Source: Mycobacterium gastri (lineage in GTDB: Bacteria; Actinomycetota; Actinomycetes; Mycobacteriales; Mycobacteriaceae). From it: a stretch of DNA of 64,000 nucleotides. Shown here one piece after another: positions 9,075 through 17,862 of the stretch (positions are counted from its first letter, which is position 1; each line of letters starts with the position of its first letter). The notes beneath the pieces were generated by a model that was not told where the DNA came from, made no database searches, and saw nothing but the letters and a program-made list of their open reading frames with translations. Location of the stretch: contig NZ_LQOX01000121.1 of NCBI RefSeq assembly GCF_002102175.1, positions 1 through 64,000 of the forward strand, read 5' to 3'. The translations under genes were made by a program, and so were the position numbers.

Positions 9075-10331
9075 ATGGGTGCCGTTTCTCGCCGCGAGTT
9101 CGGGCGGCTGGCCACGCACGTCGGTGTTGCCGGTGCGCTTGTCGCCTGCGGCGCGACCCCCACCCCGCGCCGCGCCGATCCGACGACCACCGCCAAACCG
9201 GAGACCCGCGGCAGGCCGGTCCGGCTCACCCAGTCCGATGTCGATCGGATCATCGGCGATCACGCCCAGAGGCTGCTCGACCGCCTGCGAGCCAGAGCCC
9301 CGGGACGCGACTACGGCGTCGCGGTGGCTTTCGCGTATCCCAACGGCGAATTCAAGCCGTTCTACATGTACGGAACGGTGGCCGAGAAGAACCCGCCCAC
9401 CGAACGAACGATCTTCTCGATCGGATCGGTGACCAAGACCTTCACCGCCGCGCTGTTCGCCACCGGGGTAGCGATGCGGCCGGACTGCTTCGACTGGGAT
9501 ACCGGGCTGAAGCGCTACCTCAGCACCTATCTCGCCGACACCGGAGATCTGAGTAAGACCATGCAGCAGGTCACCCCGAGGATGCTCGCCCAGCACACGT
9601 CGGGTCTGGCGCACGATTCCACTGGCCCGGCCGACGGTGACGGCCTGTTCCTCACCAGCCCGTCCGCTCCGCCGCCGAGTTTGCTCAACGTGTGGCGGAC
9701 CCACCGCGGCCCGCAACCGGGAAGCTGCTGGCAATACTCCAACCTCGGATTCATCACGTTGGGCTTCGCCGCCGTGTCGGCCTACCGGTGCTCGGGCATG
9801 GGTGCGTCGTACGCTGGCGTGCTGCGCGATCAGGTCACCGGGCCACTAGCCATGCCCGACACCGGCACGACGGTGCCTGACGGCGCACCGCTGGCGCGTG
9901 CCTACCCCAACGGCCGGGAGGTATCGCCGGCTGCCCCTTCGGATCTGAAGTCCTCGGCCGCCGACCTGCACACCTGGCTGCTGGCCCAGCTGGGCGCCGT
10001 CAGCGGACCGGAGCGCCTGATGCAGGCGCTCGCCACCACGGTCCGGCCCGCACCGCTGTCGGTCGAGACGTGCGGCAAGCACACCCTGGGACCCGCGCAG
10101 ATGGCCCTGGCTTGGCAGGTCGAAACCGGTCCGCCCCAGATCATCTGGAAAGACGGCCTGACCTCTGCGGGCGGCTGCTCCTGCTGGATCGGGATCACGC
10201 CCGCCGGCCCCGGCCAGGAGCCGCTTGGCATTGCCATCCTGGTCAATGGCTACTGGAACAAGGACAAGCCGGCCGTCTTGGCCGACAATCACGGCCCGGC
10301 GATCATCAAGGAGATCTCGGCGGCCAGCTAG
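9075..10331 (+). CDS. Beta-lactamase-family serine hydrolase, Tat lipoprotein
   Basis: 418 residues from ATG at 9075, preceded by GAAAGG; a longer open frame from 8877 overlaps the divergent SDR and is unlikely. The N-terminus has a twin-arginine SRREF and then a hydrophobic stretch ending LVACG, a plausible lipobox, so export by Tat and lipid anchoring are likely. The active site has S118-V-T-K121 and Y221-S-N223, the SxxK and YxN of class C beta-lactamases and DD-peptidases. The KDG segment near residue 360 may stand in for the KTG triad. Could be an esterase or peptidase rather than a true beta-lactamase. Confidence 0.85.
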   Translation: MGAVSRREFGRLATHVGVAGALVACGATPTPRRADPTTTAKPETRGRPVRLTQSDVDRIIGDHAQRLLDRLRARAPGRDYGVAVAFAYPNGEFKPFYMYGTVAEKNPPTERTIFSIGSVTKTFTAALFATGVAMRPDCFDWDTGLKRYLSTYLADTGDLSKTMQQVTPRMLAQHTSGLAHDSTGPADGDGLFLTSPSAPPPSLLNVWRTHRGPQPGSCWQYSNLGFITLGFAAVSAYRCSGMGASYAGVLRDQVTGPLAMPDTGTTVPDGAPLARAYPNGREVSPAAPSDLKSSAADLHTWLLAQLGAVSGPERLMQALATTVRPAPLSVETCGKHTLGPAQMALAWQVETGPPQIIWKDGLTSAGGCSCWIGITPAGPGQEPLGIAILVNGYWNKDKPAVLADNHGPAIIKEISAAS

Positions 10332-10484
10332 CGAATCTCGGTCCCTAGTACTGGCACCGACACCCGTTCAGCGACACCCGCAGGGGCGAAACGAGTTTGT
10401 CGCTTCTAGCGGTCGTGGGGCTGCACCCCGGTGTGGGGAGATCGAAATCGCGTGCTGGCGCGGTTGGGTCGGCGGCTGATGGCG

Positions 10485-10582
10485 CCCAGTGTGCGCTGAG
10501 GGCTTCGACTGTGCCGTCAGGGCGGGCCGATCGTGGATATTCCCGCCCTGCATACACTCTCAAAGCCGACACTGCACACTCG
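10485..10582. repeat. 98-nt structured intergenic repeat, copy A
   Basis: Aligns without gaps over 98 nt to 33591-33688, at about 65 identities by hand count. Identity is highest at the two ends and in two internal blocks. It contains a perfect inverted repeat CAGGGCGGG / CCCGCCCTG (10519-10527 and 10542-10550) and an outer AGTGTGC / GCACACT pair. Non-coding, between convergent genes. Confidence 0.65.
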
Positions 10583-10674
10583 ATACGGCGGTATGTCAGC
10601 CGACTCGGTGAGCACGTGAAACATCCCCCGAACGCCTTCCATCACCAGCGGTTTGAGCGAAGGTGCGGTATCGG

Positions 10675-10714
10675 CGTGCCGAAAACAGAGCCAAGGTGTG
10701 CCGGAAACAGAGCC
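10675..10714. repeat. Double terminal-repeat-like motif (IS remnant?)
   Basis: Two copies of an 18-bp motif, GTGCCGAAAACAGAGCCA and GTGCCGGAAACAGAGCCA, start 22 bp apart. Closely spaced repeated motifs like this resemble the multiple terminal repeats of IS21-type elements. No transposase remains nearby. Confidence 0.4.
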
Positions 10715-10871
10715 AGGCATCCAAGGCTGCGCAAAAGCACATCGTTAAACCCCCGCATTCGTGATTCACCATGAATTTCCGAGTAAGGCGGGCACCTTGA
10801 ACTGCCCGGGAACACCTCGGCCCCCGGGTTGCCCGGGTGACTCACGTGACCAGTCGCCGTCCTATCGCGCG

Positions 10872-12107
10872 TCAGGACACCGAGTATCGGATCGGTAGGT
10901 GTTTGAGACCGCCGACGAATGTGGTGGCGACGAGCTGCGGATCACCGCAGAGCTCAATGGATTTCAGCCTGGGAAGCAACTCGGAGAAGAAACTGCTGAC
11001 CTCCATCCGGGCCAGTGCGGCACCCATGCAGAAGTGCACGCCGTAGCCGAAGGCCAAATGCTTGTTCGGCTCGCGTCCCACGTCGAAGCGGAACGGCTCC
11101 ACGAAGACGTCCTCGTCCCGATTGGCCGAGGCATACGACAGCAGCACGGATTCGCCTGCCGCGATAGGTGTTCCGCGGACGACGGCGTCGGCGGCGGCGG
11201 TGCGCATGAAGTGCTTGACCGGGGTGACCCAGCGGATCATTTCTTCGGTGGCCAGCGGCATGAGACCGATATCGTCGCGCAGCCGCTGCAGTTGGTCCGG
11301 ATTGTCGATGAGTGCCCGCAGGCCGCCGGAGATGGTTGCGCTGGTGGTGTCGTGCCCGGCGGTGGCAACGATCAGGTAGTAGGACACCGTTTCGATGTCC
11401 GACAGCGGCTCACCGTCGATGCGGGCGTTGGCGATCGCCGATGCGAGATCGTCGGTCGGATGCTCGCGGCGCGCCGCGGTCACCGCGTTGAAGTAAGCGA
11501 ACATGTCCAGCAGCACGGGCAGCTGGTCCTCGCTGGACGTGCCGCGCTGGTATTCGCTGTCGTCGCTGCCGAACAACTCCTGGGTCAGCGTGAGCATCCG
11601 GCCGAAGTCGGCCTCCGGCAGCCCAAGCAGCGACATGATCACGTAAAGCGGGTAATTGACCGCGACCTGCTGCACAAAATCGCATTCGGGCCCCGCCGCC
11701 GCCATCCTGTCGACGTAGGTCTTGGCCAGTTCGTCGATGCGAACCTTCATCGCCCGCATGGCTTTTGGGCGGAACCAGTCCGCGCCGATCGCGCGGACAA
11801 CCCGGTGCTGCGGGTCGTCGAGGTGGATGAGCGTGCGGACACCCGCGGCTGCCTGTAGCTCGTCGCCCGCTATCGTCGCCAAGACGGGCCGCGGCCAGTT
11901 GGCGAACAGCATGTTGTCGCGCTCGACGTCCATGATGTCGGCATGTTTGGTGATCGCCCAGAACGGCCGGTAGTCGGGCACCTCCACCCACGACACCGGA
12001 GCACTGGCACGCAAGTGAGTCAGCGCCGTATGCAACCGCGGTTCATCGGTATATGCCAGCGGGTCTGCCAGTAGCTTGGCGGCCTCGTCCACGGTCCGCA
12101 CCGTCAT
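10872..12107 (-). CDS. Cytochrome P450
   Basis: 411 residues from ATG at 12107 (MTVRTVDEAAKLL). The frame is open to 12290, but that extension overlaps the upstream gene and is arginine-rich. I-helix motif AGHDTT, ExxR as EEMIRW, heme loop FGYGVHFCMG. The start overlaps the stop of the upstream luciferase-like gene by 4 bp, so the two are coupled. This suggests sequential or cofactor-linked oxidation steps on one substrate. The subfamily cannot be assigned with confidence. Confidence 0.92.
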   Translation of the reverse strand: MTVRTVDEAAKLLADPLAYTDEPRLHTALTHLRASAPVSWVEVPDYRPFWAITKHADIMDVERDNMLFANWPRPVLATIAGDELQAAAGVRTLIHLDDPQHRVVRAIGADWFRPKAMRAMKVRIDELAKTYVDRMAAAGPECDFVQQVAVNYPLYVIMSLLGLPEADFGRMLTLTQELFGSDDSEYQRGTSSEDQLPVLLDMFAYFNAVTAARREHPTDDLASAIANARIDGEPLSDIETVSYYLIVATAGHDTTSATISGGLRALIDNPDQLQRLRDDIGLMPLATEEMIRWVTPVKHFMRTAAADAVVRGTPIAAGESVLLSYASANRDEDVFVEPFRFDVGREPNKHLAFGYGVHFCMGAALARMEVSSFFSELLPRLKSIELCGDPQLVATTFVGGLKHLPIRYSVS

Positions 12108-13126
12108 TGCCGAAAGTCCTTCAGCGCGGCTCGAATACAGTCCTGCGAGGCGGCGAAGAAGATCGGCAGCACCCGGTCGACCACGCCGTCGCAGCGGTCG
12201 CAAAGCGCGGCGGCGATGCCGCCGACCGGTCCGACGACCGCGAAAGCACGCAGCATTTCGTCGTCGATCAGAGATCCCATGGTGTCCCACTCACCGTGCA
12301 GGGAAAGGCGGTGCAGATCGGCATGCAGGTCTCCCCAGCCGTGCACGTCGAGAACCTTGCGGTAGGCCGGTGTGGAACCGTAGAAGGCGATCCGCTTGCG
12401 CACGGCCGCGACGGCCGTCTCCAGGTCCGCGTCGTTCTCGCCCGTCGCGATCATCACTTCGGCAGACACCTCGAAGTCTCCGCGGTCCCGGCCGGAACGC
12501 TGCAACCCACGGAGCAGCCCCGGCATGGTCACCTCATCGAGGTAGCGCCGGGAGACCATCGGGTGTCCGAGGTGGCCGTCGGCGACCTCGCCGCACATCT
12601 CGGTCATCGCGTCGCCCACGGCGGCAAGAAAGATTTTCGGTGCCGGATACGGCTGGGGCTCGGGCGTGAACATCGGGGTCATGATCTTGTGGGTGTAGAA
12701 CTCGCCCTGGAAACGGAGCTTGCCGCCATCACGCCAGGCGGACCAGATCGCGTGCAGCGCGGCAACGAATTCCCGCATCCGGCGCGCCGGGTGACTCCAG
12801 GGCATGCTGAATCGCTTCTCGATGTGGGCCTGTATTTGGGTGCCCAGCCCGAGGATGAACCGTCCCTGGGAATAGCTCTGCAGATCCCAGCCCAGGTTGG
12901 CGACGGTCATCGGATTACGTGCGAAGGCCACCGCGATGTTGGTGCCGAGTTCGATCCGCGATGTGTGTTCGGCGGCCAGCAGCAGCGGCAGAAACGGATC
13001 GTGGCTGGTCTCGGCTGTCCAGCCGCCGTCATATCCGTTTCGCTCCAACGCATCGGCTGCCTCGACGACCCGGGCGAGCTGGTTGGGAATGCCCCCGTCA
13101 ACCTTGAGGCGGGGCGCGCTACCCAT
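12104..13126 (-). CDS. LLM-class F420-dependent oxidoreductase
   Basis: 340 residues from ATG at 13126 (MGSAPRLKVDGG); the ORF is open upstream but the extra sequence overlaps the divergent gene. Begins with a TIM-barrel pattern typical of luciferase-like monooxygenases, with LGTNIAVAFARNP and the FILGLGTQIQAHIEKRF segment. Mycobacterial members usually use coenzyme F420 to oxidise or reduce alcohols and ketones. First gene of a two-gene unit with the P450. Divergent from the carboxyltransferase gene, 44 bp apart. Confidence 0.88.
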   Translation of the reverse strand: MGSAPRLKVDGGIPNQLARVVEAADALERNGYDGGWTAETSHDPFLPLLLAAEHTSRIELGTNIAVAFARNPMTVANLGWDLQSYSQGRFILGLGTQIQAHIEKRFSMPWSHPARRMREFVAALHAIWSAWRDGGKLRFQGEFYTHKIMTPMFTPEPQPYPAPKIFLAAVGDAMTEMCGEVADGHLGHPMVSRRYLDEVTMPGLLRGLQRSGRDRGDFEVSAEVMIATGENDADLETAVAAVRKRIAFYGSTPAYRKVLDVHGWGDLHADLHRLSLHGEWDTMGSLIDDEMLRAFAVVGPVGGIAAALCDRCDGVVDRVLPIFFAASQDCIRAALKDFRQ

Positions 13127-13170
13127 GCGAGCGACTTTACAGTAAGCAATCCAGTATGTAGGACAGACGC

Positions 13171-14667
13171 ATGACCAAAGCCGAGGATTGGCAGCAGACA
13201 CTCGAGGACCTCGACAGTCGCCGCCGGCAGGCACGGGCGATGGGTGGGCCGGAGCGACTCGACAAGCATCGCGGTTTAGGCAAACTCGACGCGCGCGCCC
13301 GCGTCGAACGCCTGCTCGACCCGGGCACGTTCCGTGAGCTCGGCACCATCGTCGGCGGCGAGGTCGCGGCCGACGCGATCGTCACCGGCTGGGGGCGGAT
13401 CAACGGAGTCCCGGTGATGGTGGGCGCCGAGGACTTCACGACGCTGGCCGGAACCATCGCGCCGGGCAGCAATTCCAAGCGCTACCGTATCGCCGAGTTG
13501 GCGTTGCGCGACAAGATAGCGCTGGTGATGCTGCTCGAAGGCGCCGGGTTTCGCCCCACCGGTACCCATTACGGACGCAGCCCGACCGACCTGCTCGCCC
13601 AGGCGCGGTGCTCGGGCCGGGTTCCGACGGTGGCCGCGGTGCTGGGCGCCTCGGCCGGACACGGCGCCCTGGTGGCCCCCATCTGTGATTTCACCGTCAT
13701 GAGCCGCCACGGCGCGATCTTCACCGCCGGCCCGCCGGTGGTCAAAGAGTCTACGGGCGAAGACATTTCGAAAGATGCATTGGGCGGTCCGGACGTCGCG
13801 TTAGCCAGCGGCGTCATCCACAATGTCGCCGACGACGATGCGGCCGCGCTGGATACCATTCGCCGCTACCTGCCCTATTTCCCGTCAAGCGCGTGGTCGT
13901 ATCCGCCGTCGCTACCGGCCTCTTCGGAATCCGGGCCGCGGTCCACGCCGGAGTTGCTGGAGATCGTCTCGCGGGACAACCGCCGCGTCTACGACATGCG
14001 CTCGGTGCTCGACGTCGTCTTCGACTCGCCCGACTGGCTGGAAGTACAACCACATTTCGGCCGGGCGATCATCTGCGCCCTCGCCCACCTCGGGGGGCAT
14101 CCGGTCGCGGTCGTCGCCAACCAGCCGCGGGTACTGGCCGGCTCCATCGACGCCGACGCCGCCGACAAGGCCGCACACTTCATCATGGTGGCCGACTCCT
14201 TCCACCTGCCAATCGTTTTCCTGGCCGACAACCCGGGCATGCTGCCCGGCAGCCGGTCTGAACTTGCCGGCGTATTGCGCAGCGGGGCAAGGATGTTCGC
14301 CGCGCAGACCGCGGCCACCACGCTGAAGCTGCACGTGACATTGCGTAAGGCCTACGGCTTCGGCTCCATGGTGATGGGACTGATCAGCTTCGACGGCCAG
14401 GTGGCGACGTTCGCCTATCCGGGCGCGACCATGGGCGCCATGGGTGCTGGGGCGCTCAGCCGCGCCTCACACGCCGACCGGGAGTTGTCGGCCAAGCTCC
14501 GAAACGCGGAGCTGCAGGCGTCGTTTCGGTCGGCCGAGCATATGGGCTTCGACGAACTCATCGACCCCCGCGAGACCCGGGACGCGTTGCTGGCCGCGCT
14601 GCAGCGCGGCCTCCAGGCCCGGCAGGCCGCCGCGGAACCGGTGACGCGCACGCTCATCATGCCGTGA
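13171..14667 (+). CDS. Acyl-CoA carboxylase carboxyltransferase (beta) subunit
   Basis: 498 residues with both halves of the crotonase-like carboxyltransferase fold. The N-terminal half has LLDPGTFRELGTIVGGEVAADAIVTGWGRING, given here in parts: LLDPGTFRELG and VTGWGRING. The C-terminal half has GAMGAGALSRA. It would transfer CO2 from carboxybiotin to an acyl-CoA, as AccD-type subunits do. No biotin carboxylase/BCCP subunit is nearby, so it must borrow one from elsewhere, as several mycobacterial AccD paralogues do. The short divergent promoter is shared with the F420-type gene. Acyl-CoA substrate unknown. Confidence 0.88.
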   Translation: MTKAEDWQQTLEDLDSRRRQARAMGGPERLDKHRGLGKLDARARVERLLDPGTFRELGTIVGGEVAADAIVTGWGRINGVPVMVGAEDFTTLAGTIAPGSNSKRYRIAELALRDKIALVMLLEGAGFRPTGTHYGRSPTDLLAQARCSGRVPTVAAVLGASAGHGALVAPICDFTVMSRHGAIFTAGPPVVKESTGEDISKDALGGPDVALASGVIHNVADDDAAALDTIRRYLPYFPSSAWSYPPSLPASSESGPRSTPELLEIVSRDNRRVYDMRSVLDVVFDSPDWLEVQPHFGRAIICALAHLGGHPVAVVANQPRVLAGSIDADAADKAAHFIMVADSFHLPIVFLADNPGMLPGSRSELAGVLRSGARMFAAQTAATTLKLHVTLRKAYGFGSMVMGLISFDGQVATFAYPGATMGAMGAGALSRASHADRELSAKLRNAELQASFRSAEHMGFDELIDPRETRDALLAALQRGLQARQAAAEPVTRTLIMP

Positions 14668-14690
14668 CCGTGTGTTGCCGAACGTCCGTC

Positions 14691-14755
14691 GCGCCGACCG
14701 TGAACCTACTGTGACGACACGCCGATGCCCACCGCAGCCTGTTCACGCTCGGCGC
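14691..14755. terminator. Inverted repeat between convergent genes
   Basis: Arms GCGCCGACCGTGAAC (14691-14705) and GTTCACGCTCGGCGC (14741-14755) pair at 14 of 15 positions across a 35-nt loop. The right arm contains the stop of the minus-strand acyl-CoA dehydrogenase. The position between two convergent genes fits a bidirectional terminator, but there is no U-tract. Confidence 0.45.
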
Positions 14756-15948
14756 GAGGAAACCTTGTTAGCGGGCGACGCGTGGATCTGCTTGCCCAGG
14801 CCGAGAACGTGCTCGGCGATCATGTTGCGGAACACTTCCAATGTGCCGCCGTAGATTCCGACCAACGGCGCGAAGCGGTAGACGTATTCGGCGCCTCCGT
14901 CATCGGCCGCGCCGTCGGCCCCGAAAGGCAACGCAGCGGGGGTCCCCAGAATGTCCATCAAGTCCGGAGAGATGTCACGCATGGTTTGCGCGATGGCCAC
15001 TCGCCCGAAGATGCCCGGCGCCGATAGCGCTGCCTCCACCCGCGCGATACCGCGGCCCAATCGATATGCCACCGACCCATCGTCGAGCAGCCGGTGCCCG
15101 CCGGGACCGGGCTTGGTCACCGCCGCCGCGACCCGGTCGACCGCTTCGGCCATGACGCCGGCCTGGTGCATCATGATCGAGGTGTCCTGCAACCCGTCGG
15201 GTGCCGGCGCGACCGCGCCGTGCTCGACGTTGAGCGGCTCCCGCAGGACCGTCCAGCCCCCGTTCACCTCACCCAGCCGATACTTGTCATCGACGCGCAC
15301 GTCACTGTAGTAGACGATGTTCGTCCGGTCCCCGTCCACCGTGCGGATGCCTTGAATCTCGATGCCCGGTGAGTCCAGCGGCACCAGAAACATGGTCAGG
15401 CTCTTGTGCTTTCGGGCGTGCGGGTCGGTGTTGGTGATCAGAAAGACGTATTGGCAGTTGTGCGCGCCGGTGGTGAACATCTTCGAACCGTTGATCACCC
15501 AGCCGTCGCCGTCGCGCACCGCGCGGGTCTTGCAGGTGGCGACGTCGGATCCGCCTTCGGGCTCGGTGTAGCCCAGGCACAGCCGGAGATGGCCGCTGAA
15601 AACACCGGGCAATACCTCCTCGACGAGCTCGGGCGAGCCGAACTTCGTCACCGAACGAGCCACCATGGCGGTCGTTCCCCACGTCACCCACGGCACCCGT
15701 GCCCGCCGCTTCTCCAGCTCCCAGATGCGCCGACGCACTCTGCTGAATCCGCCTTCGGATTCCGTCTTCCACTCCGCTGCCAAATACCCTGCGGCGCCGA
15801 ACTTCAGGTGCAGACCCTCATGGAAGTTGTCGCCCGTCTCACGGTCGTGACGGCGGACCTCGTCGGTCACGTGCTCGGCCAGGAAGCGGCGGGCCTCGTC
15901 GCGGAATGCCTGGTCCTCTTCGGAAAGTTCAACCAGGGAAAAGTCCAT
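14743..15948 (-). CDS. Acyl-CoA dehydrogenase (FadE family)
   Basis: 401 residues from ATG at 15948 (MDFSLVELSEEDQAFRDEARRF); the frame is open to 16236 but that part overlaps the upstream gene. FAD/substrate motif YTEPEGGSDVA, active region INGSKMFTTGAHNCQYVF, C-terminal GIYGGTLEVFRNMIAEHVLGL. Last gene of the seven-gene operon starting at 22580. Seventeen bp separate its start from the stop of the shorter acyl-CoA dehydrogenase upstream. The pair probably forms one heteromeric enzyme. Confidence 0.9.
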   Translation of the reverse strand: MDFSLVELSEEDQAFRDEARRFLAEHVTDEVRRHDRETGDNFHEGLHLKFGAAGYLAAEWKTESEGGFSRVRRRIWELEKRRARVPWVTWGTTAMVARSVTKFGSPELVEEVLPGVFSGHLRLCLGYTEPEGGSDVATCKTRAVRDGDGWVINGSKMFTTGAHNCQYVFLITNTDPHARKHKSLTMFLVPLDSPGIEIQGIRTVDGDRTNIVYYSDVRVDDKYRLGEVNGGWTVLREPLNVEHGAVAPAPDGLQDTSIMMHQAGVMAEAVDRVAAAVTKPGPGGHRLLDDGSVAYRLGRGIARVEAALSAPGIFGRVAIAQTMRDISPDLMDILGTPAALPFGADGAADDGGAEYVYRFAPLVGIYGGTLEVFRNMIAEHVLGLGKQIHASPANKVSSRRA

Positions 15949-15964
15949 CGTTGGGCTCCTGTTC

Positions 15965-17029
15965 CTAGACGCACGCGGCCCGGGACGCGGTTTCGCGGGC
16001 GGCCACGATCTCGGCAATTCCCCGGGCGCAGACGCCCGGATCACCGCCGGCCAGCGGCCATCCGCGGGCCCGCACCAGATAGGCGGTGGCGGCGGCCTCG
16101 GCCGAAACCCCGAGGCCTCCCTGGATGTGGACGGCCATGGTGGCGGCTTGGGCGGCTTCTTCGGCCATGAACAGAAACGCTGCCGGTGCCAGTTCCGGTC
16201 GTTCGCCGGGTTCGTTGTCCAAGAACCAGGCGGCACGCCGAACCAGGTTGCGTCCGCTGTGCACGGTGATGGCCATGTTGGCCAGCGGGTGCGAAATGCC
16301 TTGCAGCGTAGCGATGGGAACGCCCAATGTGTAACGGGTCTTGGCGAACTCGGCCGCGATCGTCATTGTCTCCTCGACCAGGCCAACCAACGCCGCGGCC
16401 ATCAGCAGTCGCCATTCATCCAGGGCCCGTTGATAATTCGCCAGCGCCTCGGGACCGTGAGCCACCACCATCCGGGCGTCAGCGGATGCCGGATCAACCC
16501 AGGCCATCGGCAGCCGGCCGATGTTGTCCACTCTTGCCGGCTGCGTGCCGAACGTCAGGCTCAGGATGTGGTCGCCGTCGACGACGACGACGCGGCCGAC
16601 AATCGACCCGGCGGGAATCAGCCGCCGGCCCGGCCCACCGTCGATCTGCGGGTCGAGCGCCGCGAGCTGTTCTCCGTTGGCCAGGGCAGCGGTTTCGGCA
16701 TCCAGCATCCCGAGGCGCGCCAACAGCCGCGTCGCGCAGACATGGTCGATCCACGGGACCGGCGCCAGCGAGCGGCCGATCTCCTCGGCCACCAGGGTGA
16801 GGTCGACCAGCGTCGCGCCATCGCCGCCGGCGGACGCGGGCAGCGCCATCGTCGTGGCGCCCATCCCGCACAACCGCTCCCACAGGCTCTTGTCGAAACC
16901 GGATGGCTCTGCGGCACGGACCGTTTCGATCGAGCAGTGGGTCTTGAAGAACCTGTTGTACGCCGACTGCAACGCGATATGGTCCTCGGACAAGCTGTAG
17001 TCCAGCCTGCGCAATTCGAAACGGTCCAT
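15965..17029 (-). CDS. Acyl-CoA dehydrogenase, short partner subunit
   Basis: 354 residues starting MDRFELRRLDYSLSEDH. It has the acyl-CoA dehydrogenase N-terminal and C-terminal helical domains (TRYTLGVPIATLQGISH; HIQGGLGVSAEAA) but a shortened middle domain. This is the pattern of the non-catalytic or FAD-sharing partner in heterotetrameric mycobacterial FadE pairs. Two bp separate it from the amidohydrolase stop upstream, within the same operon. Function inferred from pairing with the downstream FadE. Confidence 0.85.
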   Translation of the reverse strand: MDRFELRRLDYSLSEDHIALQSAYNRFFKTHCSIETVRAAEPSGFDKSLWERLCGMGATTMALPASAGGDGATLVDLTLVAEEIGRSLAPVPWIDHVCATRLLARLGMLDAETAALANGEQLAALDPQIDGGPGRRLIPAGSIVGRVVVVDGDHILSLTFGTQPARVDNIGRLPMAWVDPASADARMVVAHGPEALANYQRALDEWRLLMAAALVGLVEETMTIAAEFAKTRYTLGVPIATLQGISHPLANMAITVHSGRNLVRRAAWFLDNEPGERPELAPAAFLFMAEEAAQAATMAVHIQGGLGVSAEAAATAYLVRARGWPLAGGDPGVCARGIAEIVAARETASRAACV

Positions 17030-17031
17030 CG

Positions 17032-17862
17032 TCAGCGCTCCTCACCGAAGAAGAACTCTTGGGCGTTGTTGTAGAGGTAGTTCTGCAGGACGTCGGACGG
17101 CAGGTCCAGGGTCCGCGCCTCGGGTATGACCCTGCGCATCGGCAATACCGGCCAGTCCGAGGCGAAGATCACCTTGTTCTGGCCCCGGGTCCGCAGGTAA
17201 TGCAGCAGAGCTTCCGGCAACCGCTTGGGCGACCATGCCGAGGTCATCAGCCGCAGGTTGGCGTACTTGAGCAGCAGCCGGATCGCCACGTCCCACCATG
17301 GATCGGCGCCGTGGATCATGCACAGCCGCAGCTCCGGAAACCGCACGCACACTCGGTCGAGATGCATCGGATGCTGTACTTCTCCGGGGATCGGCGGTCC
17401 GGGTATGCCGGTGTTGACGCACAGCGGAAGGTCGAGTTCGGCGCACTTGGCGTAGAGCGGATAGTAGACGGCGTCGCTGGGCGGGTATTGCCCGTCTCCC
17501 CAAAAGCTGGGCCCGACAACGGCATACGCGACGGGCAGGTCGCGGACTATGGCGCTCAGTTCGCGCAACGGCTTGACCGGACGCAGCAGGTTGACTCCAC
17601 CCATGGCCAGCGCGAACCGATCAGGCTTGGCTTCGGCGAACGCGCGCGCGGTGGCGGACGGGTTGGCCAGCGAATCCATCAGGATCGCTTTGTGCACCCC
17701 CTGCTCGTCCATCTCGGCGAGCAGCGCGGAGAGGTCGACCGGTTCGAACATCGACTCAGGGCCCTTGAAGTAGTCGTCGCGAACCTTGAGCATCCAGGTC
17801 GGCTGGGATCCGGCCTCGCCGAAGTGGACGTTCACCAGGCAGTCGATCACTTTGTGCGTCAT
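17032..17862 (-). CDS. Amidohydrolase family protein (COG2159-like)
   Basis: 276 residues from ATG at 17862 (MTHKVIDCLVNVHFG), overlapping the ligase stop by 4 bp; the longer frame to 17901 is an overlap artefact. The TIM-barrel metal-hydrolase pattern includes CMIHGADPWW and FASDWPVLP with the conserved Asp. The first metal motif is IDCLVNVH rather than the usual DxHxH, so metal binding may differ. Relatives are decarboxylases or hydrolases of aromatic and cyclic acids. In this operon it probably handles a ring or side-chain intermediate. Confidence 0.8.
   Translation of the reverse strand: MTHKVIDCLVNVHFGEAGSQPTWMLKVRDDYFKGPESMFEPVDLSALLAEMDEQGVHKAILMDSLANPSATARAFAEAKPDRFALAMGGVNLLRPVKPLRELSAIVRDLPVAYAVVGPSFWGDGQYPPSDAVYYPLYAKCAELDLPLCVNTGIPGPPIPGEVQHPMHLDRVCVRFPELRLCMIHGADPWWDVAIRLLLKYANLRLMTSAWSPKRLPEALLHYLRTRGQNKVIFASDWPVLPMRRVIPEARTLDLPSDVLQNYLYNNAQEFFFGEER

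Larger units (their letters stand above)
10332..10871. other. 540-bp intergenic region between convergent genes
   Basis: No credible gene. It holds one copy of a 98-nt structured repeat (10485-10582) and two terminal-repeat-like blocks (10675-10714), both listed separately. A GC-rich stretch with several CCCGGG motifs follows (about 10804-10838). The combination suggests a site of past insertions between two transcription units that meet here. Confidence 0.6.

Noticed and set aside
12053..13174. 373-codon plus-strand frame opposite the F420-type oxidoreductase
   Set aside because: Covers a well-supported minus-strand gene and shows no recognisable protein features.
16127..17074. 315-codon plus-strand frame
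   Set aside because: Antisense to the short acyl-CoA dehydrogenase; glutamine/arginine-rich shadow.
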